Notes under the pieces: model-generated
Seen by the model: only the letters and a program-made list of their open reading frames with translations
What the model was told of the DNA's origin: nothing
Database searches by the model: none
NCBI GenBank assembly: GCA_012270865.1
Contig: JAAXHL010000176.1
Coordinates: 27,400 to 88,433, forward strand
Direction: 5' to 3'
Source of the DNA: Candidatus Poribacteria bacterium
GTDB lineage: Bacteria; Poribacteria; WGA-4E; WGA-3G
DNA: 61,034 nt
Made by a program: the position numbers and the translations under genes
Part shown: positions 1 to 8,170 of the stretch, piece by piece
How the letters are laid out: each line of letters begins with the position of its first letter
Numbering within the stretch: position 1 is the first letter of the stretch

Positions 1-201
1 AAAGAGCAGTATGCGTAAGTCCTATCCTATTATGAGTTATCTGTTTTGAGCCACAAACTGGGAAGTTTGTGCTACAAAAGAGCAGTATGCGTAAGTCCTA
101 TCCTATTATGAGTTATCTGTTTTGAGCCACAAACTGGGAAGTTTATGCTACAAAAGAGCAGTATGCGTAAGTCCTATCCTATTATGAGTTATCTGTTTTG
201 A
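1..201. repeat. Tandem 76-bp repeat containing the end of xseB
   Basis: Units start at 1, 77 and 153 (period 76). Each unit carries a right-end sequence of the AGGACTTACGCA element family (GCGTAAGTCCT), the hairpin CACAAACT...AGTTTGTG followed by CTAC, and a copy of the last codons of xseB. The third unit runs directly into the living xseB gene. The array therefore looks like repeated duplication across the junction between a mobile-element end and the gene 3' end. Confidence 0.85.
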
Positions 202-370
202 GGACGTTTTCGACCCGCTGTTCAGCTTTTTCGAGCATTTCCCGACAAGATGAGACCAAACCGACACCTTCCTCGAAAAGTTTGAGGGATTCTTCAAGTG
301 GCAACTGGTTGCCGGATTCCAGTTGTTCAACAATTTGTGTGAGTTTTGTAAGTTTTTCTTCAAATGTCAT
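182..370 (-). CDS. xseB: Exodeoxyribonuclease VII small subunit XseB
   Basis: Small subunit of exonuclease VII, which degrades single-stranded DNA into oligonucleotides together with XseA in the cytoplasm. The 62-residue protein starts MTFEEKLTKL and contains the family pattern LESGNQLPLEESLKLFEEG followed by a helical tail. It begins inside the end of xseA (11-bp overlap), the usual arrangement, so the two are probably translationally coupled. The family is usually around 70-85 residues; this one is short, and its last six codons (LKTDNS) and stop lie in the 76-bp tandem repeat. The C-terminus may have been reshaped by the repeat. Identity is secure from sequence and context. Confidence 0.92.
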   Translation of the reverse strand: MTFEEKLTKLTQIVEQLESGNQLPLEESLKLFEEGVGLVSSCREMLEKAEQRVENVLKTDNS

Positions 371-1589
371 GTGTTATCTCCTCAATACTGCATGTGAGAT
401 GCCCGCGTGAGAGTTGAACCTCAATTTTGTCGCCGACGGCTACTTGTTCAGCATCGGTGAGTATTTCACCATCCGTTTTTCGGGTGACGCTATACCCGCG
501 CTTCAACGTGGCTAACGGACTCAACGCGTCAAGCCGTTGGGCAAGTGTATGAAGTCTGTTTTCATTATCAGAAAGTTTAAGTCCTACAGCCGATCGACAG
601 GCTATATCTAAGGTATCTACTGTTTGGTAGAGTTGGTAGATAGCGTCCTTACGCTGTGTCGGTGCCAGTCGCGTTTGAAGTTCTTGTATCCGTGTTTCGT
701 GGCTATTCAATTGGTTCTGAATTGTTGTGCGCAGCCACGCATCAAACCCGTTTAATTGTGCGAAAAGTTCATCCTGATCCGGGACGATATGCTCTACTGC
801 AGCCGAGGGCGTCGGTGCGCGGTGGTCAGCGACCCAATCAGCGATGGTGACATCCGTTTCGTGTCCGACTGCCGATACAACCGGAATCGTAGAATCAAAA
901 ATAGCACGAGCAACTATCTCCTCGTTGAATGCCCAGAGGTCTTCAATGGAGCCGCCGCCGCGACCGACGATGAGAACATCTATGTCGTCCCGTTGGTTCA
1001 TGGTTTGTAGCGCAAAGGTTATCCCTTGTGCTGCCCCGTCCCCTTGGACGAGTGTCGGGTGTAACAATACCTCGGCTAACGGGTAGCGTTTGCGAAGCTG
1101 CTCACAGATGTCTTGAAATGCTGCACCCGTTGCCGACGTAATTACACCGATTCTCTTCGGGAATTTTGGCAACGGTTTTTTGTGGATGTTATCAAACAGT
1201 CCTTCGTCTGCGAGGCGTTGCTTCAATTCTTCAAACGCTCTTTGCAGCGCACCAATCCCAACGGGTTCCACGTTTCGACCAATAATCTGATATTGTCCTC
1301 TCGCCGAGTAGAGACTCAGTTGCCCTTGGACAATTACCTCCTCACCATTTTTGGGTAAGAACTTGAGGAGGTTCACAGCATTGCGAAAAATGGCAACAGC
1401 GATCTGATGGTTATCCTCTTTGAGCGTGAAGTAGACATGTCCTGCGCCAGAGCGACTGTAATTGGAGACCTCTCCCTGTACCCATACATTCTGAAATTCG
1501 GGTTGTTGGTCTATCAGTTGTTTTAGCAGGCTCGTTATTTCACTGACACTGCGGACAGTTTTTGTTGGTATCGAAAATTCTAATTGCAT
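360..1589 (-). CDS. xseA: Exodeoxyribonuclease VII large subunit XseA
   Basis: Catalytic large subunit of exonuclease VII, acting with XseB on single-stranded DNA in repair. The 409-residue protein has the N-terminal OB-fold (VWVQGEVSNYSRSGAGHVYF, residues about 36-55), then the catalytic core with IGVITSATGAAFQDI near residue 148, IDVLIVGRGGGSIEDLWAFN near 205 and VVSAVGHETDVTIADWVAD near 238. A coiled-coil region and a C-terminal LKRGYSV motif follow. Length is near the family norm (about 400-450). No strong ribosome-binding site is visible ahead of the ATG. The gene is first of a two-gene operon with xseB. Confidence 0.96.
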   Translation of the reverse strand: MQLEFSIPTKTVRSVSEITSLLKQLIDQQPEFQNVWVQGEVSNYSRSGAGHVYFTLKEDNHQIAVAIFRNAVNLLKFLPKNGEEVIVQGQLSLYSARGQYQIIGRNVEPVGIGALQRAFEELKQRLADEGLFDNIHKKPLPKFPKRIGVITSATGAAFQDICEQLRKRYPLAEVLLHPTLVQGDGAAQGITFALQTMNQRDDIDVLIVGRGGGSIEDLWAFNEEIVARAIFDSTIPVVSAVGHETDVTIADWVADHRAPTPSAAVEHIVPDQDELFAQLNGFDAWLRTTIQNQLNSHETRIQELQTRLAPTQRKDAIYQLYQTVDTLDIACRSAVGLKLSDNENRLHTLAQRLDALSPLATLKRGYSVTRKTDGEILTDAEQVAVGDKIEVQLSRGHLTCSIEEITHDI

Positions 1590-1769
1590 GTTAGTATTCA
1601 GTTACCAGTTTTCAGTACGATTTTTTCTGCGAAAAAATCTTTCAGTTTTCAGTTAAGAGGTGCTCTGGTTAATCAGAGGTCTCTTTAACTCTCACCGCGA
1701 GGCAAACTGATAACTGACAATCAGTTCTCTAATAACTGAAAGCGCAGCGTACTGTTAACTGAAAACTCA
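1590..1769. repeat. CAGTT-rich repeat with GTAC hairpin, copy 1
   Basis: The intergenic gap holds runs of TCAGTTTTCAGT-like words and a perfect nine-base-stem hairpin, GATTTTTTC-tgc-GAAAAAATC, at 1619-1639. The hairpin is preceded by GTAC and followed by TTTCAG. The same hairpin with the same flanks recurs at 3265-3285 and 6445-6465. Confidence 0.75.
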
Positions 1770-2546
1770 TTAATATTGATGTTGCAATGGCACGATGCTG
1801 CGTGCGAGTCCTGTATTCTCGTCGAGTTCTATCTCGGCACCGCAAAGTTTGACGTTGTCCTTCGCGACAGCGAAACGGGTCGGCATCATCGTCAGGAAGC
1901 GTTCAAGCACGAGGTCTATCCGTGTCCCGATAACCGAATCATAGGGTCCCGTCATACCGACATCCGTGATATAGGCTGTCCCTTGTGGGAGGATGCGTGC
2001 GTCCGCTGTCGGGACATGTGTATGGGTTCCGATGACTGCGCCGACACGACCGTCAGCGTGCCATCCCATTGCGATTTTTTCGGAGGTTGCCTCTGCATGA
2101 AAGTCGAGGAGGATATAAGGCGTCTCGGCTTTAATTTCGGGTAAAATAGTATCGAGCGCGTGGAACGGGTTGGTATACGGATTCATGAAAATCTGTCCAG
2201 CGAGGTTGATGACACCGAGTTTCGTCTGTCCGTCGGTGGATGTTACAATCGTCACGCCGCGTCCGATGACTTCTGCTGGATAGTTTGCGGGACGTATGAG
2301 CTGCGGCGTTGTCTCAATAAATCCGAAGATATCTTTGTTATCCCAGACGTGGTTACCGGTCGTAATCGCGGAGACACCTGATGCCAAGAGTTGGTCAACG
2401 ATTTCAAACGTCAAACCTTTCCCACCCGCTGCGTTTTCGCCGTTCGCGACGATAAAGTCGTATTCGTGTCGATGTTCTTCCAAAAATTTCGTCGTCGCTG
2501 TTCGCCCCGGATTTCCGACGATGTCTCCGATAAACAGTATTTTCAT
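1770..2546 (-). CDS. ymdB: YmdB-family metallophosphoesterase
   Basis: Member of the YmdB/TIGR00282 calcineurin-like family, described in Bacillus as a 2',3'-cyclic-nucleotide 2'-phosphodiesterase. The 258-residue protein shows all family metal-binding blocks: FIGDIVGNPGR at the start, VANGENAAGGKG near residue 34, TTGNHVWDNKDI near 62, LLDFHAEATSEK near 148, GTHTHVPTADA near 174 and DVGMTGPYDSVIG near 194. Length matches the family (about 260). It has no signal peptide. It stands alone between repeat-filled gaps and in many genomes is a housekeeping gene near rny. The assignment is very safe; the physiological substrate here is unknown. Confidence 0.94.
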   Translation of the reverse strand: MKILFIGDIVGNPGRTATTKFLEEHRHEYDFIVANGENAAGGKGLTFEIVDQLLASGVSAITTGNHVWDNKDIFGFIETTPQLIRPANYPAEVIGRGVTIVTSTDGQTKLGVINLAGQIFMNPYTNPFHALDTILPEIKAETPYILLDFHAEATSEKIAMGWHADGRVGAVIGTHTHVPTADARILPQGTAYITDVGMTGPYDSVIGTRIDLVLERFLTMMPTRFAVAKDNVKLCGAEIELDENTGLARSIVPLQHQY

Positions 2547-2610
2547 TTTTAATGGCTCTCGGCTATCGGCTATCAGCCCTCAGTAAAGAGGTTTCTGATT
2601 ACGAGTTGTT

Positions 2611-2686
2611 GGTTAATAGTTGTTAGTGGTTGGTTAAGAGGTTTTGATGCAGAAAAACCCTCTTAACAATAACCAACTACCAATAA
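2611..2686. repeat. Long imperfect palindrome
   Basis: Arms of about 35 bases at roughly 2611-2645 and 2652-2686 pair with few mismatches around a short centre (GATGCAG). They contain GGTTAAGAGG on one side and CCTCTTAACA on the other. It lies between the convergent-free ends of ymdB and pyrE, and could fold as a long hairpin in RNA or DNA. It is related to the CAGTT/GTTAAGAGG words seen in neighbouring gaps. Confidence 0.6.
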
Positions 2687-2715
2687 CCTCTTTGCTGACT
2701 GCTGATTGCTGATTG

Positions 2716-3237
2716 CTACGCTCCTTCCAATTCTGTGAGTGTGAACACGGATGCGAACGAACATCCGAGTGCCTCAATTTTTGCACCACCGCCAGCCTGC
2801 CGATCGATGACTGCGACGACATGCTCCACGTTGTACCCTTCTGCCCGAATCTGTTCAATAGATGTGCACACCTGTCCTGCTGTCGTAATCACGTCCTCTA
2901 TGACGACGAGTGTACTGCCCTTCTTGGCACCGCCCTCTATGAGGTTGCAAGTGCCGTAGGTTTTCGCTTCCTTACGGACATAGAAACAGGGAATCCCGGT
3001 CTGCATAGAGAGTGCCGTTGCTATCGGGATACCGCCTAATTCTAAGCCTGCCAATCCGTCACAGGTTGATGGAAGTCGTTTCGCCATCTCGTTAGCGATT
3101 GCTGTGAGCAGGACGGGATCACTCTCGAACCGGTATTTATCCCAATAGAAATTGCTGATATTCCCTGAACGGAGTTTAAATTCACCTGTGAGATACGAAA
3201 CCTCACGAATCTGTTGTGCGAGTTCTGTTTTTGTCAT
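2716..3237 (-). CDS. pyrE: Orotate phosphoribosyltransferase
   Basis: Transfers the phosphoribosyl group of PRPP to orotate to give OMP in de novo pyrimidine synthesis, in the cytoplasm. The 173-residue protein has KLRSGNISNFYWDKYRFES near residue 21, LAGLELGGIPIATALS near 62, FYVRKEAKTYGT near 84 with the catalytic-loop lysines, and the PRPP-binding motif VVIEDVITTAGQ near 110. It is shorter than the E. coli enzyme (213) but complete for all motifs, as in many short PyrE proteins. No clear ribosome-binding site precedes the ATG. It is a single gene, with no other pyr gene in the window. Confidence 0.93.
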   Translation of the reverse strand: MTKTELAQQIREVSYLTGEFKLRSGNISNFYWDKYRFESDPVLLTAIANEMAKRLPSTCDGLAGLELGGIPIATALSMQTGIPCFYVRKEAKTYGTCNLIEGGAKKGSTLVVIEDVITTAGQVCTSIEQIRAEGYNVEHVVAVIDRQAGGGAKIEALGCSFASVFTLTELEGA

Positions 3238-3348
3238 TGTTTTATGGTTGTCAGTTTTCAGTACGATTTTTTCTGCGAAAAAATCTTTCAGTTTTCAGAA
3301 AGAGACTTTGGAATACCCGAAAACCTCTTAACTGATAACTGACAACTA
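3238..3348. repeat. CAGTT-rich repeat with GTAC hairpin, copy 2
   Basis: Second copy of the hairpin GATTTTTTC-tgc-GAAAAAATC at 3265-3285, with GTAC before and TTTCAG after, embedded in the same TCAGTTTTCAG words as at 1590-1769. Confidence 0.75.
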
Positions 3349-4392
3349 TTAATACACCTCAATATGTGCGGTGTCTGCTGCTATGACTTCTCCGATAATA
3401 GCGGCTTCGGGACAATCGGCGGCTCGGAGTTCCGATACGGCTGCGTCGGCGTTTTCGGCGGGCAGCGAGAATAACAGACCGCCGGATGTCTCTGCTTCCA
3501 TCAGAATATGACGCATCGCTTCGCTGTCGGTGTGGAACGTGACCTTGTCGGCAAGGAACGTCATATTGGCTAAATACGCCTGCGTATAGGTATCCTGCGC
3601 GACGAGTGCTGGTGCTTCTTCAAAGTATGGGACAGCGCTGCTTTCAACCTTTAGGCGAACATCATTACCCGCTGCCATCTCCGAGGCGTGTCCTAACAGC
3701 CCGTAACCTGTGACATCCGTGCAAGCACTTGCACCGTATTTGAGCATCACTTGTGAGGCTGAGGCGTTGAGTCGGGTCATTGATTCAACGAGTTGCGGTA
3801 GCACTGCATCGCTGATCTTATCGAATTTCAGTCCGGTGGTGAGGATACCGATACCGAGATTTTTGGTCAGAATGAGAACCTCTCCCGGACGCGCCCCGTA
3901 ATTCTTGACGAACTTCTCAGGGTGAACCGTCCCGGTTACGGAGAGTCCGTACATCAGTTCCGGTGCGTCTACCGTATGTCCACCGACAAGTGCGGCACCG
4001 GCTTCAATTGCTTTTTCAGTGCCACCTCTAATAATATCGCCGAGGATGGATAATTCCAAATCAGCCTTGGGCCAGCATGTGATGTTCAACGCTGTTTTCG
4101 GAACGCCGCCCATGCTATAGACATCGCTCAGGGAGTTCGTCGCAGCGATTGCACCGAATGTGTACGGGTCGTCAACGATGGGTGTGAAATAGTCGACTGT
4201 GTTGACGAGTGCGATGTCGTCGGAGATGCGGTAGATGCCGGCATCGTCTGAGGTCTCGGTGCCGACAAGTAGGTTCGGGTCTGTGGATTTCGGGATGTTA
4301 TCTAAGATGTGCGCAAGCTCACCCGGAGCAAGTTTTGACGCTCATCCGGCGCATTTCACTGTGGCTGTTAAACGGATTTTCTGGTGTGTCAT
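3349..4392 (-). CDS. selD: Selenide, water dikinase SelD, selenocysteine-containing
   Basis: Makes selenophosphate from selenide and ATP, the selenium donor for selenocysteine and selenouridine. An ORF caller that stops at TGA sees only 3349-4113, but the frame is open upstream to an ATG at 4392 with a single in-frame TGA at 4342-4344. Read as selenocysteine, the product is 347 residues, the same length as E. coli SelD, and starts MTHQKIRLTATVKCAGUASK. U17 and K20 fall exactly where E. coli has catalytic C17 and K20. Downstream, the ATP-binding block SDDIALVNTVDYFTPIVDDP, the SLSDVYSMGG motif, VGGHTVDAPELMYG and ACTDVTGYGLLGHASEM are all present. An AGGGA ribosome-binding site lies about 12 bases upstream. 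SelA, SelB and tRNA-Sec are not in the window but should exist elsewhere. Confidence 0.93.
4311..4344 (-). promoter_or_regulatory. Selenocysteine TGA codon and candidate SECIS stem-loop
   Basis: The TGA is at 4342-4344 on the minus strand. Twelve bases after it the sequence GCTC-CGGGT-GAGC (4329 down to 4317) can form a short stem with a G-containing apical loop. That is the distance at which bacterial SECIS elements are expected, inside the coding region just after the Sec codon. The stem is short and seen by eye only. Confidence 0.55.
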
Positions 4393-4395
4393 GTT

Positions 4396-4450
4396 TTTTA
4401 ATTATTCCCTAACGGGTTCGGTTTTTTTAACTATTCCCTAACGGGTTCGG
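4396..4450. repeat. Tandem repeat in the selD leader
   Basis: Two near-identical copies of a unit of about 28 bases (a T run, then TTCCCTAACGGGTTCGG) lie directly upstream of the selD start codon. They fall inside its probable 5' leader or promoter. The AGGGA used as selD ribosome-binding site comes from the first copy. Confidence 0.7.
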
Positions 4451-4748
4451 TTAGCAAGGTTTAGACAGAGAACGCCTCGTCGTAACCTGTACTGCGCCGT
4501 TGTTGCAGTGCTGCTGTCTTTCGTCTAATGTCAACTGAATGAAAGCAAGATGTCGGAATCCTCGTAGGGGCGAGGTCTCCTCTCCCGTTTTCCAAAATGT
4601 ATCTTCTTATTTTAGGGTTGGTTTGTAGTCGTGCGATTTATCGCACGTCTGGAGCTCGGCAACGGGCAATAAATTGCCCTACTACGAACCAATAAATTGC
4701 CCTACTACGAACCGCATTTGCCTTTAATTTGAAGATGGACAAAGCAAA
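4451..4748. repeat. Intergenic region with GTAG-type hairpins
   Basis: No gene is visible. The stretch holds two small hairpins flanked by GTAG on one side: GTGCGA-ttta-TCGCAC after TTGTAGTC (about 4626-4646) and GGGCAAT-AAATTGCCC followed by CTAC (about 4664-4685). A second partial copy of the latter sits just after it. They match the REP-like hairpin class seen throughout the window. Confidence 0.6.
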
Positions 4749-5648
4749 TTATTGTAGGTCATCTAAAACAGATTTTACGTACGCCACGCTTCGACCGTCT
4801 TGATGGAACTGGTCGCCGTCGCGGATACCCTCAATCGCTAAGTAGCCGTCGTAGTTGGCATCGAGCAACGCCGCGATGGCGAAACGATAGTCGATTTCAC
4901 CGTCGGGCAACGGCACTTGGACATAGATCGCCGTTTCCAAATCCGGGATATGCACGCGATAGAGACTCTTGCAATGCCAATAGTTGACGTGCGGTGCCAC
5001 AGCGGTGATTGCGGCTTCACAGGTTTCCTCTGGGATGTCGTAAGTCCAGTAGATATTACCTAAATCCGGGTTTATGCCGACATTTGGCGCGTCAATGCGT
5101 TCTAAGAGTCGTAGCGTCGTTTGACTGTTGTCGGCTATTGAATTTTGATGGATTTCTATGGAGATTTCTACACCGAGGTCCGCGGCGATACCTGCGACTT
5201 CATTGACGGCACTGGCAGTTCGTTCGTAGTCTTCATCACTCGCTTGACAGCTTGATCCCTGCGAAACAGATTCGCCGCGATACGTGCCTTTTCCGCCCGG
5301 ATCGTTCGGTGGAGTCGTGACTGTGGAGTTAACGATGCCCGCCCCCATCTTTGCTGCGAAGTGAACGGCATCTATCATCCGTTGTTTGTTGGCTGCAGCG
5401 ACTTGTGGGTCCGCAGCGGCACCACCACCGCCACGAATCGCGACACACGGCATGCCTGCATCTTCGAGTTCTGAACGGAGGGTCTTGATTTCAGCGTCAG
5501 GGATGTTCATCCCAGGGAGTTCAATCCCGTCAAAGCCAATCTTTTTGGCGTGTGTCAGGAACCGTTGCCTATCTGTTGTGTCGGTGGGAAGCGCGCCACT
5601 GTTATAAGGGTATGATGTACATCGTCTAAAAGCGTATGCAATCTTCAT
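4749..5648 (-). CDS. Sugar phosphate isomerase/epimerase-type TIM barrel
   Basis: AP-endonuclease-2/xylose-isomerase-like TIM-barrel protein of 299 residues, cytoplasmic. Recognisable blocks are KKIGFDGIELPGMNIPDAEI near residue 35, AVHFAAKMGAGIVNST near 92, VEISIEIHQNSIADN near 160 and a metal-ligand pattern in VGINPDLGNIYW near 192, HVNYWHCKSLYRV near 222 and YDGYLAIEGIRDGDQF near 266. These fit metal-dependent sugar isomerases or inositol-catabolism enzymes (IolE/IolI-like), but the substrate cannot be told. Its ATG overlaps the stop of the upstream HD gene by four bases (ATGA), so the two are coupled. Confidence 0.85.
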   Translation of the reverse strand: MKIAYAFRRCTSYPYNSGALPTDTTDRQRFLTHAKKIGFDGIELPGMNIPDAEIKTLRSELEDAGMPCVAIRGGGGAAADPQVAAANKQRMIDAVHFAAKMGAGIVNSTVTTPPNDPGGKGTYRGESVSQGSSCQASDEDYERTASAVNEVAGIAADLGVEISIEIHQNSIADNSQTTLRLLERIDAPNVGINPDLGNIYWTYDIPEETCEAAITAVAPHVNYWHCKSLYRVHIPDLETAIYVQVPLPDGEIDYRFAIAALLDANYDGYLAIEGIRDGDQFHQDGRSVAYVKSVLDDLQ

Positions 5649-6322
5649 TCAGTATCTCCTTGAAATAGATATGCTACAGCCTGCTGGAACTGTCGGAAAA
5701 TTTGAGGGTTTATAGTGCTGTCTAAAGGTGTTGGTGTCTTCTGATCGTCTGGCGGGTGCTGTGTTACACCGTTCGCATGCGTCGTTAATTTAGCATGGAC
5801 ACCGTTTCTGTGTAAAGTGGCATCACGGTCTGCGATGGCACTGAGAATACTGCGATAATACCACGCTTGGTCTTCGACACCACCGTGGAACCGATCCCAT
5901 ACCGAGTCGCCGATGTCATCGTATTCTGAGATGATCGTCCGTAGGTTGTGAAGTTTATCGGCGCATGTCACGGTGCAGACTTCAGGACTTTCGGTTCTGA
6001 GTGCTTCAATTTTTTCGGTTTTACGTGCGCGCCACCGCAACGCTTTGTTCTCCGAGCAGCCGTCAACGATATTTGCGACAGCGTCTCCGAAACGTTCCCG
6101 AATGAAATCTAACGTCAGATCGGTGTCCTCAACTGTGTCGTGTAAGATGCCTGCGATGATTACGATTTCCGTGCATCCGGCTTCCATTAAGATGAGTCCG
6201 ACGGCATAGGGGTGTGTGATATAAGGCGTGTGGGTGCCTTTCCGGTACTGCCCGTGATGTGCTTCAGCGGCGACTTCTATCGCCTCTTCAATCTGGTTTT
6301 TCCGAGTGTCGTTCTGTGTCAT
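5645..6322 (-). CDS. HD-domain hydrolase of the RelA/SpoT (MESH1-like) type
   Basis: Protein of 225 residues with the HD hydrolase half of RelA/SpoT proteins only: AAEAHHGQYRKGTHTPYITH near residue 18, GCTEIVIIAGILHDTVEDTD near 49 (the HD pair) and later TVTCADKLHNLRTIISEYDD near 118. The synthetase and TGS/ACT regulatory domains are absent. Stand-alone members of this group hydrolyse (p)ppGpp or other nucleotides. The C-terminal tail (about residues 170-225) is not conserved in any pattern I recognise. It is the first gene of a two-gene unit with the TIM-barrel protein. The exact substrate is unknown. Confidence 0.85.
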   Translation of the reverse strand: MTQNDTRKNQIEEAIEVAAEAHHGQYRKGTHTPYITHPYAVGLILMEAGCTEIVIIAGILHDTVEDTDLTLDFIRERFGDAVANIVDGCSENKALRWRARKTEKIEALRTESPEVCTVTCADKLHNLRTIISEYDDIGDSVWDRFHGGVEDQAWYYRSILSAIADRDATLHRNGVHAKLTTHANGVTQHPPDDQKTPTPLDSTINPQIFRQFQQAVAYLFQGDTE

Positions 6323-6581
6323 GCTTTCTGTATGCTAAGGAATCAACGCTTGCTAAAAAATAAGAGACTTAAACGTTGTTAAATGATACACTATTTTCCG
6401 TGTAATCGTCAAGAGATTTTTTAATAGTTATTAGTTGTCAGTACGATTTTTTCTGCGAAAAAATCTTTCAGTCGTCAGTTACCAGATTGTGGCGGTTACC
6501 TTTTCTGCTACTGCCACAAAATACTTCTTTAGTTGAGTCTCGAAAGCGCAACGGACTGGCAACTTCAAAAAGGAACATATT
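6323..6581. repeat. Intergenic region with CAGT/GTAC hairpin, copy 3
   Basis: Divergent gap between the HD gene and the M81 gene. It carries the third copy of GATTTTTTC-tgc-GAAAAAATC at 6445-6465 in CAGT-rich sequence. An AAAGGAA ribosome-binding site for the next gene is at 6569-6575. Nothing else is evident. Confidence 0.65.
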
Positions 6582-8045
6582 ATGACTACAATTGCTATCG
6601 GCGGGATTATGCATGAATCGAATACGTTCAGCGATACCCGTACCGACTACGGTGCGTTCTCCCAAACCTTCGCGAGGTATCTGATTGACGCTTGGAGTGA
6701 GACACACCACGAGATGGCAGGTTTTATTCAAGGCTCGACAGCGTATGACTATACGGCGTATCCAACGCTTATGGCTTCCGCGACACCCGCAGGTCCTGTA
6801 ACAGATGACGCATTTGACCGTCTCACGGATATGCTCATCCAGCATCTGAAGTCTGTACCGAAATGTGATGGTCTCCTGCTTGCACTCCACGGCGCACTGG
6901 TCGCTGAAAGTTTCGCGGACGGCGACGGTGAAATCTTACACCGCCTTCGTACGGAGTTCGGTCGCGATCTTCCGATCGTTGTCACGCTTGACCAACACGC
7001 CAATGTCTCTGAACAGATGGTCACCGAATCGACTGCGCTTGTGATTTATAAGACGACACCGCACATTGATCAACGTCAACGTGGACTCCAAGCAGCGGAA
7101 TTGATGATGCGGATCCTTCGAGACGGGGTTACACCGACGCAGGTACTGACGAAACCCCCGATGCTTCTGAATATCCTCTATCACAACACCAGCGCGCCGC
7201 CGATGGAGCCTATTCTCACAAAAGCGAAGTCCATGGAAGCGTATCCTGATGTCCTCGCCGCAAATGTCGCATTGGGGTATCCTTATGCGGATGTCTATGA
7301 AGCCGGTCCCGCCTTCGTTGTGTCTACTGACAACGATCCGAAACTCGCACAGATGGTATCGGATATGTTATCTAAGTTGCTATGGGATGTCCGTGAAGAA
7401 CTCATACTCGATCTACCGGATGCAAGACAGGGAGTCGCGCAAGCCGTTGACGCTGATAAACATCCTGTTATCCTTGTTGAGATGGGAGACAATATCGGTG
7501 GCGGTTCACCCGGAGATAGCACTTTCGTGTTAGCGGAGTTACAACAACAGGAAGCATCGGGGTTTGTTGTCGTTCTCTGTGATCCAGAAGGTGTGCAAAC
7601 TTGTGTTCAGGCAGGTATCGGTGCGGAGGTTGCGTTAGATGTCGGTGGGAAAGCAGATAGTCTGCACGGTGACCCTGTTTCAATTCAAGGGAAAGTCCGC
7701 CTCATCCACGACGGACACTACGAGGAGACGGAACCGCGACACGGTGGACAGAGACATCACAATCAGGGACTGACGACTGTCGTTGCTGTGGACGGTTCTT
7801 TGGTCGTGTTGACGAGTCGGCGGCAGACACCCTTTAGTCTCCAGCAACTCTTGAGTCTCGGCATCAATCCGACGGAGATGCGGATAATCGTCGTCAAAGC
7901 GGCAGTTGCCTTCCGTGCTGCCTATGAGCCGATCGCAGGAGAGATTATTGAGGTAGACACACCGGGGTTGACTGCGGTGAACCCGTTGCATTTTGAATAC
8001 CAGAACATCCGCCGACCTCTGTTTCCTTTGGATACTGAACTGTGA
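6582..8045 (+). CDS. M81 family (MlrC-type) metallopeptidase
   Basis: Member of the M81/MlrC family, zinc-dependent enzymes first known from microcystin degradation (MlrC hydrolyses linearised microcystin products); most members have unknown substrates. The 487-residue protein has the N-terminal DUF1485 domain, with IGGIMHESNTF (residues 6-16), LLLALHGALVAESFADGDGE near 100 and IVVTLDQHANVSEQM near 134. The C-terminal MlrC domain has VEMGDNIGGGSPGDSTF near 300 and QGLTTVVAVDG near 395. There is no signal peptide. Start ATG has AAAGGAA eight bases upstream. In sponge symbionts and marine bacteria such proteins are common and may act on cyclic or modified peptides or amides; that role is inference. 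Confidence 0.9.
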   Translation: MTTIAIGGIMHESNTFSDTRTDYGAFSQTFARYLIDAWSETHHEMAGFIQGSTAYDYTAYPTLMASATPAGPVTDDAFDRLTDMLIQHLKSVPKCDGLLLALHGALVAESFADGDGEILHRLRTEFGRDLPIVVTLDQHANVSEQMVTESTALVIYKTTPHIDQRQRGLQAAELMMRILRDGVTPTQVLTKPPMLLNILYHNTSAPPMEPILTKAKSMEAYPDVLAANVALGYPYADVYEAGPAFVVSTDNDPKLAQMVSDMLSKLLWDVREELILDLPDARQGVAQAVDADKHPVILVEMGDNIGGGSPGDSTFVLAELQQQEASGFVVVLCDPEGVQTCVQAGIGAEVALDVGGKADSLHGDPVSIQGKVRLIHDGHYEETEPRHGGQRHHNQGLTTVVAVDGSLVVLTSRRQTPFSLQQLLSLGINPTEMRIIVVKAAVAFRAAYEPIAGEIIEVDTPGLTAVNPLHFEYQNIRRPLFPLDTEL

Positions 8046-8170
8046 TTTATGGGATTCGAGTGATTTATACGTCTTTTTTTTTTAGGATCCGGTGCGAAGT
8101 CTAGCGAAATCTAGCGAAATCTAGCGAAAATTTCAGCGGTTTGTTATGGAGTTGATTTTCGCACAGCGAT

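Noticed and set aside
3349..4113. selD as a 254-residue truncated gene or pseudogene
   Set aside because: The upstream frame is uninterrupted except for one TGA, which falls precisely on the catalytic cysteine position. All N-terminal SelD motifs are intact there.
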